Source: an uncultured Lachnospiraceae bacterium (lineage in GTDB: Bacteria > Bacillota > Clostridia > Lachnospirales > Lachnospiraceae). Taken from it: 64,000 bases of DNA. The number at the start of each line of letters is the position of its first letter. Position 1 is the first letter of the stretch. The notes below the pieces were generated by a model. The model ran no database searches. It was not told where the DNA came from and was given only the letters and a program-made list of their open reading frames with translations. Positions 43,813 to 52,534 of this stretch are shown in pieces. Both the position numbers and the translations under genes were made by a program. The stretch spans positions 36,629 through 100,628 of the forward strand of contig CAJUJL010000004.1 in assembly GCA_910586725.1 (NCBI GenBank), read 5' to 3'.

Positions 43813-44772
43813 TTATTTCTTCACAGCCGTAAGGTTGACCCACTCGCCCTGGCGATTGATTTCCAAAATCTCAAGTCCGGTCGCTTCTATGGCATTTTTC
43901 ACTTCTGCTTCTTTAAAATCAATGATACCCGATGTAATAAAAATACCGCCCGGCTTTAAACAGGATGGAATGACCGGCGCCATAGGTATGATCACGTCTG
44001 CTAATATATTGGCCACTACAATATCAAAGCTTTCTTTTCCGACCTTCCGCAGCAATTCCTGATCATCAATCAGGTTGCCCATATAAAATCTGGCCGACGA
44101 TTCCGGCAAATGGTTCATCTTCATGTTTTCTTTTGCGGAAACCATGCAGTTTTCATCTATATCCGTTCCAACTACCGACCCGGCCCCAAGTTTTAACGCC
44201 ACTATAGATAAAATTCCGCTGCCGCATCCTACGTCAAGCGCCTTTTGGCCCTGGTCTTTTTGGATATATTTTAAAAGCTGACGAATGCAAAGCTGCGTCG
44301 TCTCATGTTTCCCTGTTCCAAAAGAAATTCCAGGGTCTATTTCGATCAGGATTTTGTCCTGATCTTCTTCTTTTAATTCCTCCCATACGGGCTTAATTAC
44401 TATATTTTCAATGGAAAAAGCATGGAAAAACTCTTTCCAGTTGTTCATCCAGTCCAGATCCTTCGTTTCGCTGACCGTTATGCTTCCCTCTCCCACATCC
44501 ACAAACTGTCGCTGCTCTTCTATTCCGGCTCTTACCCGGCTTAAAATTTCCGAATCATCGCCTGTATCCTCAAGATAAAAGCTGACATAACTGATCCCCT
44601 CGTCTGCCGGAAGTTCCGGCAGAAAATCAATAAACATACCGGACTGCTCATCTTTTGTCAATGGAACGTTGTTTTCAATCTCGATACCCTCTATGCCCAT
44701 TTCATCCAACATTGCGCTAAGAAAATCTTCCGCTTCCGTTGTTGTCTGAATGGTAAATTTCTTCCATTTCAT
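43813..44772 (-). CDS. prmA: Ribosomal protein L11 methyltransferase
   Basis: PrmA trimethylates ribosomal protein L11. The 319-residue protein has an N-terminal L11-recognition domain, GTGKHETTQLCIRQL, the SAM-binding DVGCGSGILSIVALKLGA and NILADVI. ATG 44772 (MKWKKFTIQTTTEAED) is chosen for GGAGGG five bases upstream. It is part of the heat-shock operon tail, a usual Firmicutes arrangement. Confidence 0.96.
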   Translation of the reverse strand: MKWKKFTIQTTTEAEDFLSAMLDEMGIEGIEIENNVPLTKDEQSGMFIDFLPELPADEGISYVSFYLEDTGDDSEILSRVRAGIEEQRQFVDVGEGSITVSETKDLDWMNNWKEFFHAFSIENIVIKPVWEELKEEDQDKILIEIDPGISFGTGKHETTQLCIRQLLKYIQKDQGQKALDVGCGSGILSIVALKLGAGSVVGTDIDENCMVSAKENMKMNHLPESSARFYMGNLIDDQELLRKVGKESFDIVVANILADVIIPMAPVIPSCLKPGGIFITSGIIDFKEAEVKNAIEATGLEILEINRQGEWVNLTAVKK

Positions 44773-44838
44773 GAAATCCCTCCGTTCAAAAAATAACCGC
44801 TGCACATTTGTGCAACGGCACTTTCATCCTCTATTCCA

Positions 44839-45366
44839 TTATCCCTGATAAATACGGCTTTTGGGCCTCTCAAGGCTTTTTTTCAACAGCTCGTACTCCT
44901 CATTGATCATATTTAACACATCTGTGTCTCCCGAACCGTTATCCGGATGAAACACCTTGATTAGCTCCCGGTATCTTTTTTTGAGTGACCGCATATTGCG
45001 CACACCGCTAAAAAGCAAGGACGCAGAAACGCCGCCAAAGTTGATTTTGGAACCTTCATCCTGTTCTCCGGATCCAAAACGCTCCAACTGTTCACGCTCG
45101 GCAGCCAGATTCCGCCATCCTTCCTCCAGCATCTGCCATTCCATATCAAATATACGTTTTTCTTTCTCCAGGCGTTTCTCTTCAAATGCTTTTGCCCTTA
45201 AAAATTCCTGTCTGTCATATTCCAACTGCTGCTGCTGACGCCTTAGTTCTGCTCTTTCGTCCGTATATCTTTTCTCATTTAATTCTCTTTCGACGATTCT
45301 CCTCCGGAAGCGCCAGTCTGAAATAATACTCACCGTATCTTCTTTCATTGCGTATGCCCGATCCAT
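44839..45366 (-). CDS. Coiled-coil protein with C-terminal J-domain-like region
   Basis: The 175-residue protein has a highly charged coiled coil (about 20-97, rich in Arg/Glu/Gln) and ends with a J-domain-like segment (about 124-165) in which SLKKRYRELIKVFHPDNG carries the HPD tripeptide at 140-142, required to stimulate DnaK. The J-domain is at the C terminus rather than the N terminus as in DnaJ. It lies just after dnaJ in the heat-shock operon, so it may target DnaK to a specific client or site. No named family recognised. Confidence 0.8.
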   Translation of the reverse strand: MDRAYAMKEDTVSIISDWRFRRRIVERELNEKRYTDERAELRRQQQQLEYDRQEFLRAKAFEEKRLEKEKRIFDMEWQMLEEGWRNLAAEREQLERFGSGEQDEGSKINFGGVSASLLFSGVRNMRSLKKRYRELIKVFHPDNGSGDTDVLNMINEEYELLKKSLERPKSRIYQG

Positions 45367-45386
45367 ATATTGCTTCCTTTCTCACT

Positions 45387-45414
45387 ATATCTCACAAGAT
45401 ATGGCGTTTCGCCA
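45387..45414 (-). other. Two adjacent small hairpins in the leader of the J-domain gene
   Basis: TGGCG-AAA-CGCCA and ATATCT-TGTG-AGATAT lie back to back about 20 bases before the start. They may stabilise or process the mRNA between dnaJ and this gene. No T-tract follows. Confidence 0.35.
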
Positions 45415-45483
45415 GTCATCATTCGAATTTAGAATACAACATATAGAGAACAGCAACAATAGGAAAATAGTACCATTTCTATA

Positions 45484-46644
45484 TTACAGATCTTCAAACG
45501 ATTCCTTTATCTTCTCTTTAAAACTTTTCTTTCTTGGCTTTGCGGGCTCTTTTACATTTGCGTTCAGTGAATTTCCCGTCTCTGCGTCAAACTTGCGCAA
45601 TGCTTCTTTTGCAGCTTCATTCAGGCCTTTTGGCACCTGAACAACCAATGTTACATAGTGGTCTCCGCGCACCGCTTTATTCCGGATCGACGGAACGCCT
45701 TTCCCTTTCAAACGGATTCTGGTATCGGTCTGCGTACCCGGCTTCACTTCATAAGCAACGTCGCCGTCTACCGTACTGATGCGCACTTCACCGCCCAACG
45801 CCGCCTGTGCATAAGAAATCGGAGCCGTAGAATAAATATTCATATCCTGCCGCTGGAAAATCGGATGTCTGGAAACAATCACTTCTACCAGCAAATCGCC
45901 TCTTGGGCCTCCATTTCTTCCCGGCTCGCCTTTATCCCGTATCCGCACGCTCTGTCCGTCGTCAATTCCTGCGGGAATGGATACCTGAATTCTTTTTTTG
46001 GATGCCACGTAACCGCTTCCACGGCAGTCCGAACATTTTTCTTTGACGATTTTGCCGGATCCATGGCAGTCCGGACAAGTCTGTACATTCTGCACCATGC
46101 CAAACAGGGACTGCTGACTGTACATCACTTTTCCTTTACCGCCGCATTTTTTACATGTTTCCGGTTTGGTGCCCGGTTTTGCTCCGGAACCGTTACAGGT
46201 CTTGCATTCGTCCTTTAACACGATCTCCAGTTCTTTTTCGCAGCCAAATACAGCTTCCTCAAACGTAATCCGCACGCTGGCCCGTAAGCTTGCGCCTTTC
46301 CTCGGCCCGTTATCCGCGCTTCTTCTGCCTCCGCCAAAAAAGTCTCCGAACAGATCGCTGAAAATATCCCCCATATCCATGCCGGAAAAATCAAAGCCGC
46401 CGGCTCCTGAGGATCCGTCAAAAGCCGCATGGCCAAACTGATCGTACTGCCGCCTTTTCTCCGCGTCGCTCAATACGGCGTATGCTTCCTGTATTTCTTT
46501 GAACTTCTGCTCCGCGTCTTTATCCCCCGGGTTCATATCCGGATGATATTTCTTGGCAAGCTGGCGAAACGCTTTTTTCAAGGCGGCTTCATCCGCATTT
46601 TTATCGACGCCTAATACCTCGTAATAATCTCTTTTCTCTGCCAT
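45484..46644 (-). CDS. dnaJ: Chaperone protein DnaJ
   Basis: DnaJ delivers substrates to DnaK and stimulates its ATPase. The 386-residue type I protein has an N-terminal J-domain (KRDYYEVLGVDKNA; HPD at residues 34-36), a Gly/Phe linker, four CxxCxGxG zinc repeats (CKTCNGSG, CKKCGGKG, CPDCHGSG, CSDCRGSG) and the C-terminal substrate domain. It lies 60 bases after dnaK with a hairpin between. Confidence 0.97.
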   Translation of the reverse strand: MAEKRDYYEVLGVDKNADEAALKKAFRQLAKKYHPDMNPGDKDAEQKFKEIQEAYAVLSDAEKRRQYDQFGHAAFDGSSGAGGFDFSGMDMGDIFSDLFGDFFGGGRRSADNGPRKGASLRASVRITFEEAVFGCEKELEIVLKDECKTCNGSGAKPGTKPETCKKCGGKGKVMYSQQSLFGMVQNVQTCPDCHGSGKIVKEKCSDCRGSGYVASKKRIQVSIPAGIDDGQSVRIRDKGEPGRNGGPRGDLLVEVIVSRHPIFQRQDMNIYSTAPISYAQAALGGEVRISTVDGDVAYEVKPGTQTDTRIRLKGKGVPSIRNKAVRGDHYVTLVVQVPKGLNEAAKEALRKFDAETGNSLNANVKEPAKPRKKSFKEKIKESFEDL

Positions 46645-46667
46645 ACTCTATTCCCTCTCGAAAATCA

Positions 46668-46691
46668 GGGTTTTAGAATACTCTAAAACCC
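46668..46691. other. Perfect hairpin between dnaK and dnaJ
   Basis: GGGTTTTAGA pairs with TCTAAAACCC around a four-base loop. The T-tract is on the plus strand, while the genes run on the minus strand, so it would not terminate dnaK-dnaJ transcription efficiently. It could be an mRNA-stabilising or processing structure, or end antisense transcription. Confidence 0.6.
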
Positions 46692-46704
46692 TTTTTTCTG
46701 TCTT

Positions 46705-48570
46705 TTATACTTCTTTAAAATCTGCATCTACAACGTCGTCTTCCGGAGCGTCTGTGGCGGCAGAACCCATATCCGGGCCGGCGCCGCCAGCCTGCTGAGC
46801 CGCCTGTGCCTGCTCATACATCTTGGCAAATACTTTCTGTGCGCTCTGCGTCAGTTTTTCCTGCGCCGCTTTCAGCTCACCCACCGCAGCTTCCGTCATC
46901 TCTTCCGCATTTGGATTTGCTTCTAAAATGGCTTTCACCGCATTTAAATCTGCTTCCACTTCTGATTTATCTGTAGCGTCCAGAGCCGCTCCAACTTCCT
47001 CCAGCGCTTTTTCTGTCTGGAATACAAAGGAATCAGCGTCGTTTCTTGCGTCAATCGCTTCTTTTCTCTTCTTATCCTGCGCTTCAAACTCTTTTGCTTC
47101 CTGTACCGCTTTTTCAATATCGGAATCCGACATATTCGATCCGGCCGTAATTGTGATGTGCTGCTCTTTTCCTGTTCCCAGGTCTTTTGCGGACACATTT
47201 ACAATGCCGTTTGCATCAATGTCAAATGTTACTTCGATCTGCGGAACGCCGCGGCGTGCCGGAGGAATTCCATCCAAACGGAACTGGCCCAAGGATTTGT
47301 TGTCTCTCGCAAACTGCCTCTCGCCCTGTACTACGTTAATGTCTACGGCTGTCTGGTTGTCTGCCGCTGTAGAAAATACCTGGCTCTTCTTGGTCGGAAT
47401 CGTCGTATTCCTTTCGATCAATCTGGTCGCCACGCCTCCCATCGTCTCAATGGAAAGGGAAAGCGGCGTTACATCCAGAAGAAGAATATCTCCTGCGCCG
47501 GCGTCTCCCGCTAATTTTCCTCCCTGTACGGAAGCGCCGATTGCTACGCATTCATCCGGATTTAATGATTTGCTTGGCTCTTTGCCCGTCAATTGCTTTA
47601 CTTTTTCCTGAACAGCCGGAATACGGGTAGATCCGCCGACTAACAGTACCTGGCCAAGATCGGAATTATTCAGTCCGGCGTCTTTCATCGCGTTCTGAAC
47701 CGGAATCGCTGTTTTTTCTACTAAATCATGCGTCAATTCATCAAATTTCGCGCGCGTCAGGTTCATATCAAAATGTTTCGGGCCTTCTGCCGTTGCCGTA
47801 ATAAATGGCAGGTTAATGTTGGTTGTCGTTGCGGAAGACAGCTCTTTCTTTGCCTTCTCCGCCGCTTCCTTTAATCTCTGCAGCGCCATCTTATCCGCTG
47901 ATAAATCAACGCCTTCCGCTTTCTTAAATTCGCTGATCATCCAATTTGTAATTCTGTTGTCAAAATCATCGCCGCCCAGACGCGTATCTCCGTTTGTAGC
48001 CAATACTTCAATAACGCCTTCGCCAATTTCAATAATGGAAACGTCAAACGTACCGCCGCCCAGATCATATACCATGATTTTCTGTTCTTTCTCATTGTCC
48101 AGTCCGTATGCCAGCGCTGCCGCGGTCGGCTCGTTGATAATACGTTTTACTTCCAGTCCCGCAATCTTGCCCGCGTCTTTTGTAGCCTGACGCTGCGCAT
48201 CGTTAAAATAAGCCGGTACGGTAATTACCGCTTCACTTACGGTTTCTCCCAAATATCCTTCCGCATCCGCCTTTAATTTCTGAAGAATCATAGCTGAAAT
48301 CTGCTGCGGGGAATATTTTTTATCGTCAATCATACGTCCGTTGTCGGTACCCATATCCCTTTTGATGGAAGCAATCGTCTTCTCCGCATTGGTAACAGCC
48401 TGACGTTTTGCCGGCTCGCCGACCAGACGCTCTCCTGTTTTTGTAAAAGCTACAATAGAAGGTGTGGTTCTTGCTCCTTCCTGATTGGCAATTACGGTCG
48501 GCTTTCCACCCTCCATAACCGCTACGCAGCTGTTTGTCGTTCCCAAATCAATACCAATAATTTTACTCAT
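46705..48570 (-). CDS. dnaK: Chaperone protein DnaK (Hsp70)
   Basis: DnaK is the ATP-dependent Hsp70. The 621-residue protein has IGIDLGTTNSCVAVMEG, the ATPase signatures YDLGGGTFDVSIIE and VLLVGGSTRIPAVQEKV, the linker DVTPLSLSIE and a C-terminal lid ending in an Ala/Gly-rich tail with EDDVVDADFKEV. It lacks the extra loop found in Gram-negative DnaK, as expected for Firmicutes. Confidence 0.98.
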   Translation of the reverse strand: MSKIIGIDLGTTNSCVAVMEGGKPTVIANQEGARTTPSIVAFTKTGERLVGEPAKRQAVTNAEKTIASIKRDMGTDNGRMIDDKKYSPQQISAMILQKLKADAEGYLGETVSEAVITVPAYFNDAQRQATKDAGKIAGLEVKRIINEPTAAALAYGLDNEKEQKIMVYDLGGGTFDVSIIEIGEGVIEVLATNGDTRLGGDDFDNRITNWMISEFKKAEGVDLSADKMALQRLKEAAEKAKKELSSATTTNINLPFITATAEGPKHFDMNLTRAKFDELTHDLVEKTAIPVQNAMKDAGLNNSDLGQVLLVGGSTRIPAVQEKVKQLTGKEPSKSLNPDECVAIGASVQGGKLAGDAGAGDILLLDVTPLSLSIETMGGVATRLIERNTTIPTKKSQVFSTAADNQTAVDINVVQGERQFARDNKSLGQFRLDGIPPARRGVPQIEVTFDIDANGIVNVSAKDLGTGKEQHITITAGSNMSDSDIEKAVQEAKEFEAQDKKRKEAIDARNDADSFVFQTEKALEEVGAALDATDKSEVEADLNAVKAILEANPNAEEMTEAAVGELKAAQEKLTQSAQKVFAKMYEQAQAAQQAGGAGPDMGSAATDAPEDDVVDADFKEV

Positions 48571-48623
48571 AATTATTTCCTCCTGATTTTATGATTCTAT
48601 TTGATGTTGTGATTTTAATTTAC

Positions 48624-49235
48624 TTAATTCGCTACTTTTACCATACTATGGCGCACAACGGAATCGTGATACGTATACCCTTTCAAAAGCTCCTCCGCTA
48701 CGATATTTTCTCCAAGGCTTTCATCTTCAATATGCATAACCGCATTGTGAAAATCCGGATTAAATTCTTCGCCCACAGCTTCAATTGGTTTAACGCCTGT
48801 TTCTTCTAAAACGGTGATTACCTGTTTGTATATCTTGTTCATCCCGTCTACAAACGGATCCTCCTGCTGCTCTTTGGGAACTCCCGCAAGCCCTCGTTCA
48901 AAATTGTCAATGACCGGAAGAATCTTTTCTATGATACATTTGGCTCCCATATCATACATCTGAGACTTTTCTTTCTCCGTTCTTTTGCGGAAGTTTTCAA
49001 ATTCCGCCATCTGTCGTTTCAGACGGTCCGTCAAATCTTCAATTTGCTCATCCTTTTTATCTTTTTTCTTTTCTTTCTTTTTAAACAATCCCTTTTTGTT
49101 TTCTGATTCCGCTTCTCCTGCTTCTGCCTCTGCGTCCGGCTGTTCACTTTCCGAAGCTTCTGAAATTTCTTCTTCCTTTGTTTCTTCTGTCTCTAATTCT
49201 TTTTCCATTGCTTCTTCTTTATTTGCCTCTTCCAC
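48624..49235 (-). CDS. grpE: Nucleotide exchange factor GrpE
   Basis: GrpE releases ADP from DnaK. The 203-residue protein has a long acidic/lysine-rich N terminus, a coiled coil (QIEDLTDRLKRQMAEFENFRKRTEKE) and the beta domain with HNAVMHIED and EELLKGYTYHDSVVRHSMVKVAN. I choose GTG at 49235 (MEEANKEEAMEKE) with GGTGG seven bases upstream; a longer frame would overlap hrcA. Its N terminus is longer and more charged than usual. Confidence 0.94.
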   Translation of the reverse strand: MEEANKEEAMEKELETEETKEEEISEASESEQPDAEAEAGEAESENKKGLFKKKEKKKDKKDEQIEDLTDRLKRQMAEFENFRKRTEKEKSQMYDMGAKCIIEKILPVIDNFERGLAGVPKEQQEDPFVDGMNKIYKQVITVLEETGVKPIEAVGEEFNPDFHNAVMHIEDESLGENIVAEELLKGYTYHDSVVRHSMVKVAN

Positions 49236-49254
49236 TTCTTTACCACCTTTCTTA

Positions 49255-50289
49255 TTATGTGGATGTTTTATTGAAAATACCATCCAATTGCGTTTTTAAT
49301 TCTTTTAAACTGTCCATGACCCTTTCATAATCCATACGCTTTGGCCCGATAATTCCTACCGTGCCTTTGACGCCTTCGCCCAATTCGTATGTTGCGGTCA
49401 CCACGCTGCAGTCTTTCATGGTCTGAATGGGACTTTCATTTCCTATATAAACCTGTATTCCTGTCTCGTCCTCACTGCTTAAACTGTCTGACACCAATGC
49501 CGCCAACTGCTGCTTTTCTTCTAATGTATAAATCAATTCGCTCGCTTTCTGTGAATCTGAAAGCTCCGGATATTTAAAAATATTAGTAGCTCCGCTGGTA
49601 TAAATCTCCAGTTCTTCCTGGCTGATAGACTCCGCCACCGCATCCAGCACAATGCCCACAATGTCGCTGTAAGCTCCCGCCTGTTCTTTCATTTTGCTGA
49701 TGGTCCCAAGGTTGATTTCCGGTATGGACAAACCATTCAGCGTTGAATTTAAAAGCAGGTTCAGTTTAAAGATCACTTCATTGTCAATTGGCTGGGCAAG
49801 CGGGATTATCTTATTTTTGACAACATTGGCTTCCATCACCACGACTGCCAGAAGCTGGTTGTCATCCAGCATGGATAACTGAATGAATTTCACTTTCTTC
49901 CCGCTGTATTTGGGGGACGAAATCATCGTTGCATAATTTGTCGTCTGCGCCAGCATCTTCGCTACCTGCTTGAGCACCTGATCCATCTTCTCCGTATGTT
50001 CTATGACAAAATTCTTCATATCGGAGATTTCTTTGTCCCTGGTCTCCAGAAGATGGTCCACATAAAAACGGTATCCTCTGTCCGATGGAATCCTTCCTGC
50101 GGAAGTGTGCGGCGCTATAATATAACCGAGTTCCACCAGATCTGACATTTCATTGCGGATTGTAGCTGAACTTAAATTTAAGTCCGTATATTTTGAAATC
50201 GTGCGGGAACCTACCGGTTCTCCTGTTTCCAAATACGTACGGATGATGGCTTCTAAAATTTTAATCTTTCTCTCATCTAATCCGTCCAT
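49255..50289 (-). CDS. hrcA: Heat-inducible transcription repressor HrcA
   Basis: HrcA binds CIRCE and represses class I heat-shock genes. The 344-residue protein has a winged helix N terminus (GSRTISKYTDLNLSSATIRNEMSDL) and the GAF-like regulatory domain (IGPKRMDYERVMDSL at the end). ATG 50289 has GAGGTG five bases upstream. It heads the operon and is autoregulated through the CIRCE just upstream. Confidence 0.97.
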   Translation of the reverse strand: MDGLDERKIKILEAIIRTYLETGEPVGSRTISKYTDLNLSSATIRNEMSDLVELGYIIAPHTSAGRIPSDRGYRFYVDHLLETRDKEISDMKNFVIEHTEKMDQVLKQVAKMLAQTTNYATMISSPKYSGKKVKFIQLSMLDDNQLLAVVVMEANVVKNKIIPLAQPIDNEVIFKLNLLLNSTLNGLSIPEINLGTISKMKEQAGAYSDIVGIVLDAVAESISQEELEIYTSGATNIFKYPELSDSQKASELIYTLEEKQQLAALVSDSLSSEDETGIQVYIGNESPIQTMKDCSVVTATYELGEGVKGTVGIIGPKRMDYERVMDSLKELKTQLDGIFNKTST

Positions 50290-50314
50290 CACTTCACCTC
50301 TGTGTCAGTCACTG

Positions 50315-50341
50315 TTAGCACTCATTCATTGGGAGTGCTAA
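50315..50341 (-). promoter_or_regulatory. CIRCE operator
   Basis: TTAGCACTC, nine bases, GAGTGCTAA: a perfect match to the CIRCE consensus, 26 bases upstream of hrcA and just downstream of the predicted transcription start. HrcA would bind here. Confidence 0.97.
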
Positions 50342-50354
50342 TATTTCTATTGTT

Positions 50355-50383
50355 AAGATAGCACCATACGATTTCTTTGTCAA
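50355..50383 (-). promoter_or_regulatory. Vegetative promoter of the hrcA-dnaK operon
   Basis: On the minus strand TTGACA (50378-50383), 17 bases and TATCTT (50355-50360), followed at once by CIRCE. Confidence 0.85.
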
Positions 50384-50505
50384 CAGTTATTTTGGAAATT
50401 TATACTTTCTTTAGAAATAAAAAAATATCGCTTTTTCTTGAGCTTACAAAAGACGAATGGTATACTTCTATATACAATCATTATTTACGAATCGGAGAAA
50501 ATCAT

Positions 50506-51528
50506 ATGCATCCTATTAAAAAAGTTTTTAGCCTCATTTCCTTATTCCTTTTTTTCTTATGCCTTTGTTCTGGCTGCAGTTCTGCTTTACCATCGTCCGA
50601 TCCTCTTACCAGAACAGGATTTTATCTTGATACCGTTATTACAATTAATCTTTACGGCTGCAACGACAGATCTCTGCTGGACGACTGCTTTTCCATTGCG
50701 GAAAAATATGAAAACCTGTTCAGCGCCACCATCGCTTCCAGCGAAATTTCAAAAATCAATCAGGCAAAGGGCAAACCCGTAACCGTCAGCGAAGAAACGG
50801 CTGCGCTGATCCGGGAGGGCCTCCGTTACTGCGAAACGAGCGAGGGAGGCTTTGACATAACGATCGGAAAGCTTTCCTCGCTTTGGAACTTTTCTGAAAA
50901 CGAAGGCGTACTCCCGGACAAAAAAGACCTGGCTGCCGCCGTTTCCACCGTAGATTACAACAATGTCATTCTTACAGGAAATGAAGTCCGCCTCAAAAAT
51001 CCCGATGCGTCCATTGACCTTGGAGGGATAGCAAAGGGCTATATTGCAGACAAAATGAAAGCTTTCCTGACTGAAAACGGCGCGCTGGAAGGCACGATTA
51101 ATTTAGGCGGCAACGTCTTATGCCTCGGTCCAAAATCAGACGGCAATTCTTACAAAATCGGCATTCAAAATCCTTTTCATGAGCAGGGTTCCATCCTGGC
51201 GATTTTGGAAGTGACAGACGAATCCGTGGTATCCTCCGGCGTTTATCAACGCTATATAAGAGTCGACGATAAGATTTATCATCATATTTTAAACCCTTCC
51301 ACTGGCTATCCCTATGAAAATAACCTCTTAAGCGTCACTGTGATTTGCCAGAATTCTGTGGACGGAGACGGGCTTAGCACAACCTGCTTTTCGCTGGGCT
51401 TGGAAAAGGGAATGGAACTGATTGAAAGCCTTGAGGATACGGAAGCCGTCTTTCTTACGGAAGATGACAAACTCCACTGTTCCTCCGGCATCGGAGACAC
51501 CATCCCCTTTCACCCGAAGAATAATTAA
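50506..51528 (+). CDS. apbE: FAD:protein FMN transferase (ApbE), lipoprotein
   Basis: ApbE attaches FMN covalently to threonines of exported or membrane proteins, including RnfG and RnfD. The 340-residue protein starts at ATG 50506 (GGAGA seven bases upstream) with a lipoprotein signal ending LCSGC, so Cys is lipidated. Family motifs are GFYLDTVITI, GGFDITIGKLSSLW, IDLGGIAKGYIAD and the C-terminal SVDGDGLSTTCFSLG. The rnf operon lies 2 kb away, giving it obvious clients. It overlaps the convergent M15 peptidase gene by four bases. Confidence 0.95.
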   Translation: MHPIKKVFSLISLFLFFLCLCSGCSSALPSSDPLTRTGFYLDTVITINLYGCNDRSLLDDCFSIAEKYENLFSATIASSEISKINQAKGKPVTVSEETAALIREGLRYCETSEGGFDITIGKLSSLWNFSENEGVLPDKKDLAAAVSTVDYNNVILTGNEVRLKNPDASIDLGGIAKGYIADKMKAFLTENGALEGTINLGGNVLCLGPKSDGNSYKIGIQNPFHEQGSILAILEVTDESVVSSGVYQRYIRVDDKIYHHILNPSTGYPYENNLLSVTVICQNSVDGDGLSTTCFSLGLEKGMELIESLEDTEAVFLTEDDKLHCSSGIGDTIPFHPKNN

Positions 51529-52436
51529 TCAATCTCTTTTTCAAAATGCTGGTAATCTTTTACGCTGCGAAAGTTTCCTCCCCAGGTAAATCCTGCATCT
51601 GTAAACAATTGATACGCCAGGTCATTTTCATCAATTTTATAATCAAATTCCCTGCTGCGGTCTGCATATTCCATCGCGCATTCGGGCTGGCAGACCGTTT
51701 TTCCATCCGCAGTTATTTTTACATAGGGATTGTATTTTGGATTCAAATCAACCGCCATGCCAAAACTGTGGTTGGAAAGCTTCTGGCTGCCCGCCACAGT
51801 CCTGTAATTAAACGCAGAAGTATTATTATCGCGCATGGACATTTCATCGTCGGCCTGATATATGTCGATCAAAACCATTTTTTCAATTGGATACTGATTT
51901 TCATACAATGTTTTAAAAATCGATAAAATCTCTGCTTCTATCTTCTGATTTACAATCATTTCTCCTACATAGGTATTGCCGTCAAATCCAACGTACAGCA
52001 TCTTTAAATAAGAAAGTTCCGAGAGATCAATGTTCTCATTTTCCACATAAGATTTTCCCAGAATGCGTTCCAATAACTCATCTCCAATAGCCGACGCAAA
52101 AAACAGACGATGCGTCAGTTCCGCTTCTACCATGCCCGCCGCTGCCATTTCTCCGGCGGAAAGATTTAAAATCCTCTCTTCCTCCCGTTCTATGGCCTGC
52201 GCCATTGCCATTGCCGCCTCTTTCTGCGTTTCCGTTTCCAATGCTTCTCTTTGCGCTTCTCCTGTCTCTTCCGGTTGCGCAAATTCCCGTTGTGCCTCTT
52301 CTCTCTCTTCCGTTTCGCTTTGCCCAAAGAAACCGGATTCCTGTGCATCTTCGTTTCGAAGAAAAGAAATTATAATGCCAGACAAGCAGATCAATAACAG
52401 TAACCCGCACAAAAATTTATGTATTCTTCTTCCCAT
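51525..52436 (-). CDS. M15-family peptidase, membrane anchored (VanY/D-Ala-D-Ala carboxypeptidase or endopeptidase type)
   Basis: The 303-residue protein has an N-terminal transmembrane helix (about 8-27) and a Glu/Gln-rich linker. The M15 domain has the zinc motif SNHSFGMAVDLNPKYNPY and the C-terminal HFEKEID. Like related cell-wall enzymes it should cleave peptidoglycan stem peptides outside the membrane. It is probably M15C-like (L-Ala-D-Glu endopeptidase) rather than VanY, but the distinction is uncertain. Confidence 0.85.
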   Translation of the reverse strand: MGRRIHKFLCGLLLLICLSGIIISFLRNEDAQESGFFGQSETEEREEAQREFAQPEETGEAQREALETETQKEAAMAMAQAIEREEERILNLSAGEMAAAGMVEAELTHRLFFASAIGDELLERILGKSYVENENIDLSELSYLKMLYVGFDGNTYVGEMIVNQKIEAEILSIFKTLYENQYPIEKMVLIDIYQADDEMSMRDNNTSAFNYRTVAGSQKLSNHSFGMAVDLNPKYNPYVKITADGKTVCQPECAMEYADRSREFDYKIDENDLAYQLFTDAGFTWGGNFRSVKDYQHFEKEID

Positions 52437-52460
52437 ACGTCCTCCAAAACAACAAAATAA

Positions 52461-52499
52461 AAAGGCAGTAAGCCCATGAATGGGATTTTACCACCTTTT
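52461..52499 (-). terminator. Terminator after the 250-residue gene
   Basis: On the minus strand AAAAGGTGGTAAAATCCC pairs imperfectly with GGGCTTACTGCCTTTT, followed by a T-rich run. It separates this gene from the M15 peptidase. Confidence 0.65.
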
Positions 52500-52534
52500 C
52501 CTTTTTGAATCAAGATTTTCTTCGCTTTGCCGCT

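Noticed and set aside
49235..49283. N-terminal extension of GrpE to 49283
   Set aside because: It would overlap the hrcA stop, and GGTGG with a GTG at 49235 gives a better start.
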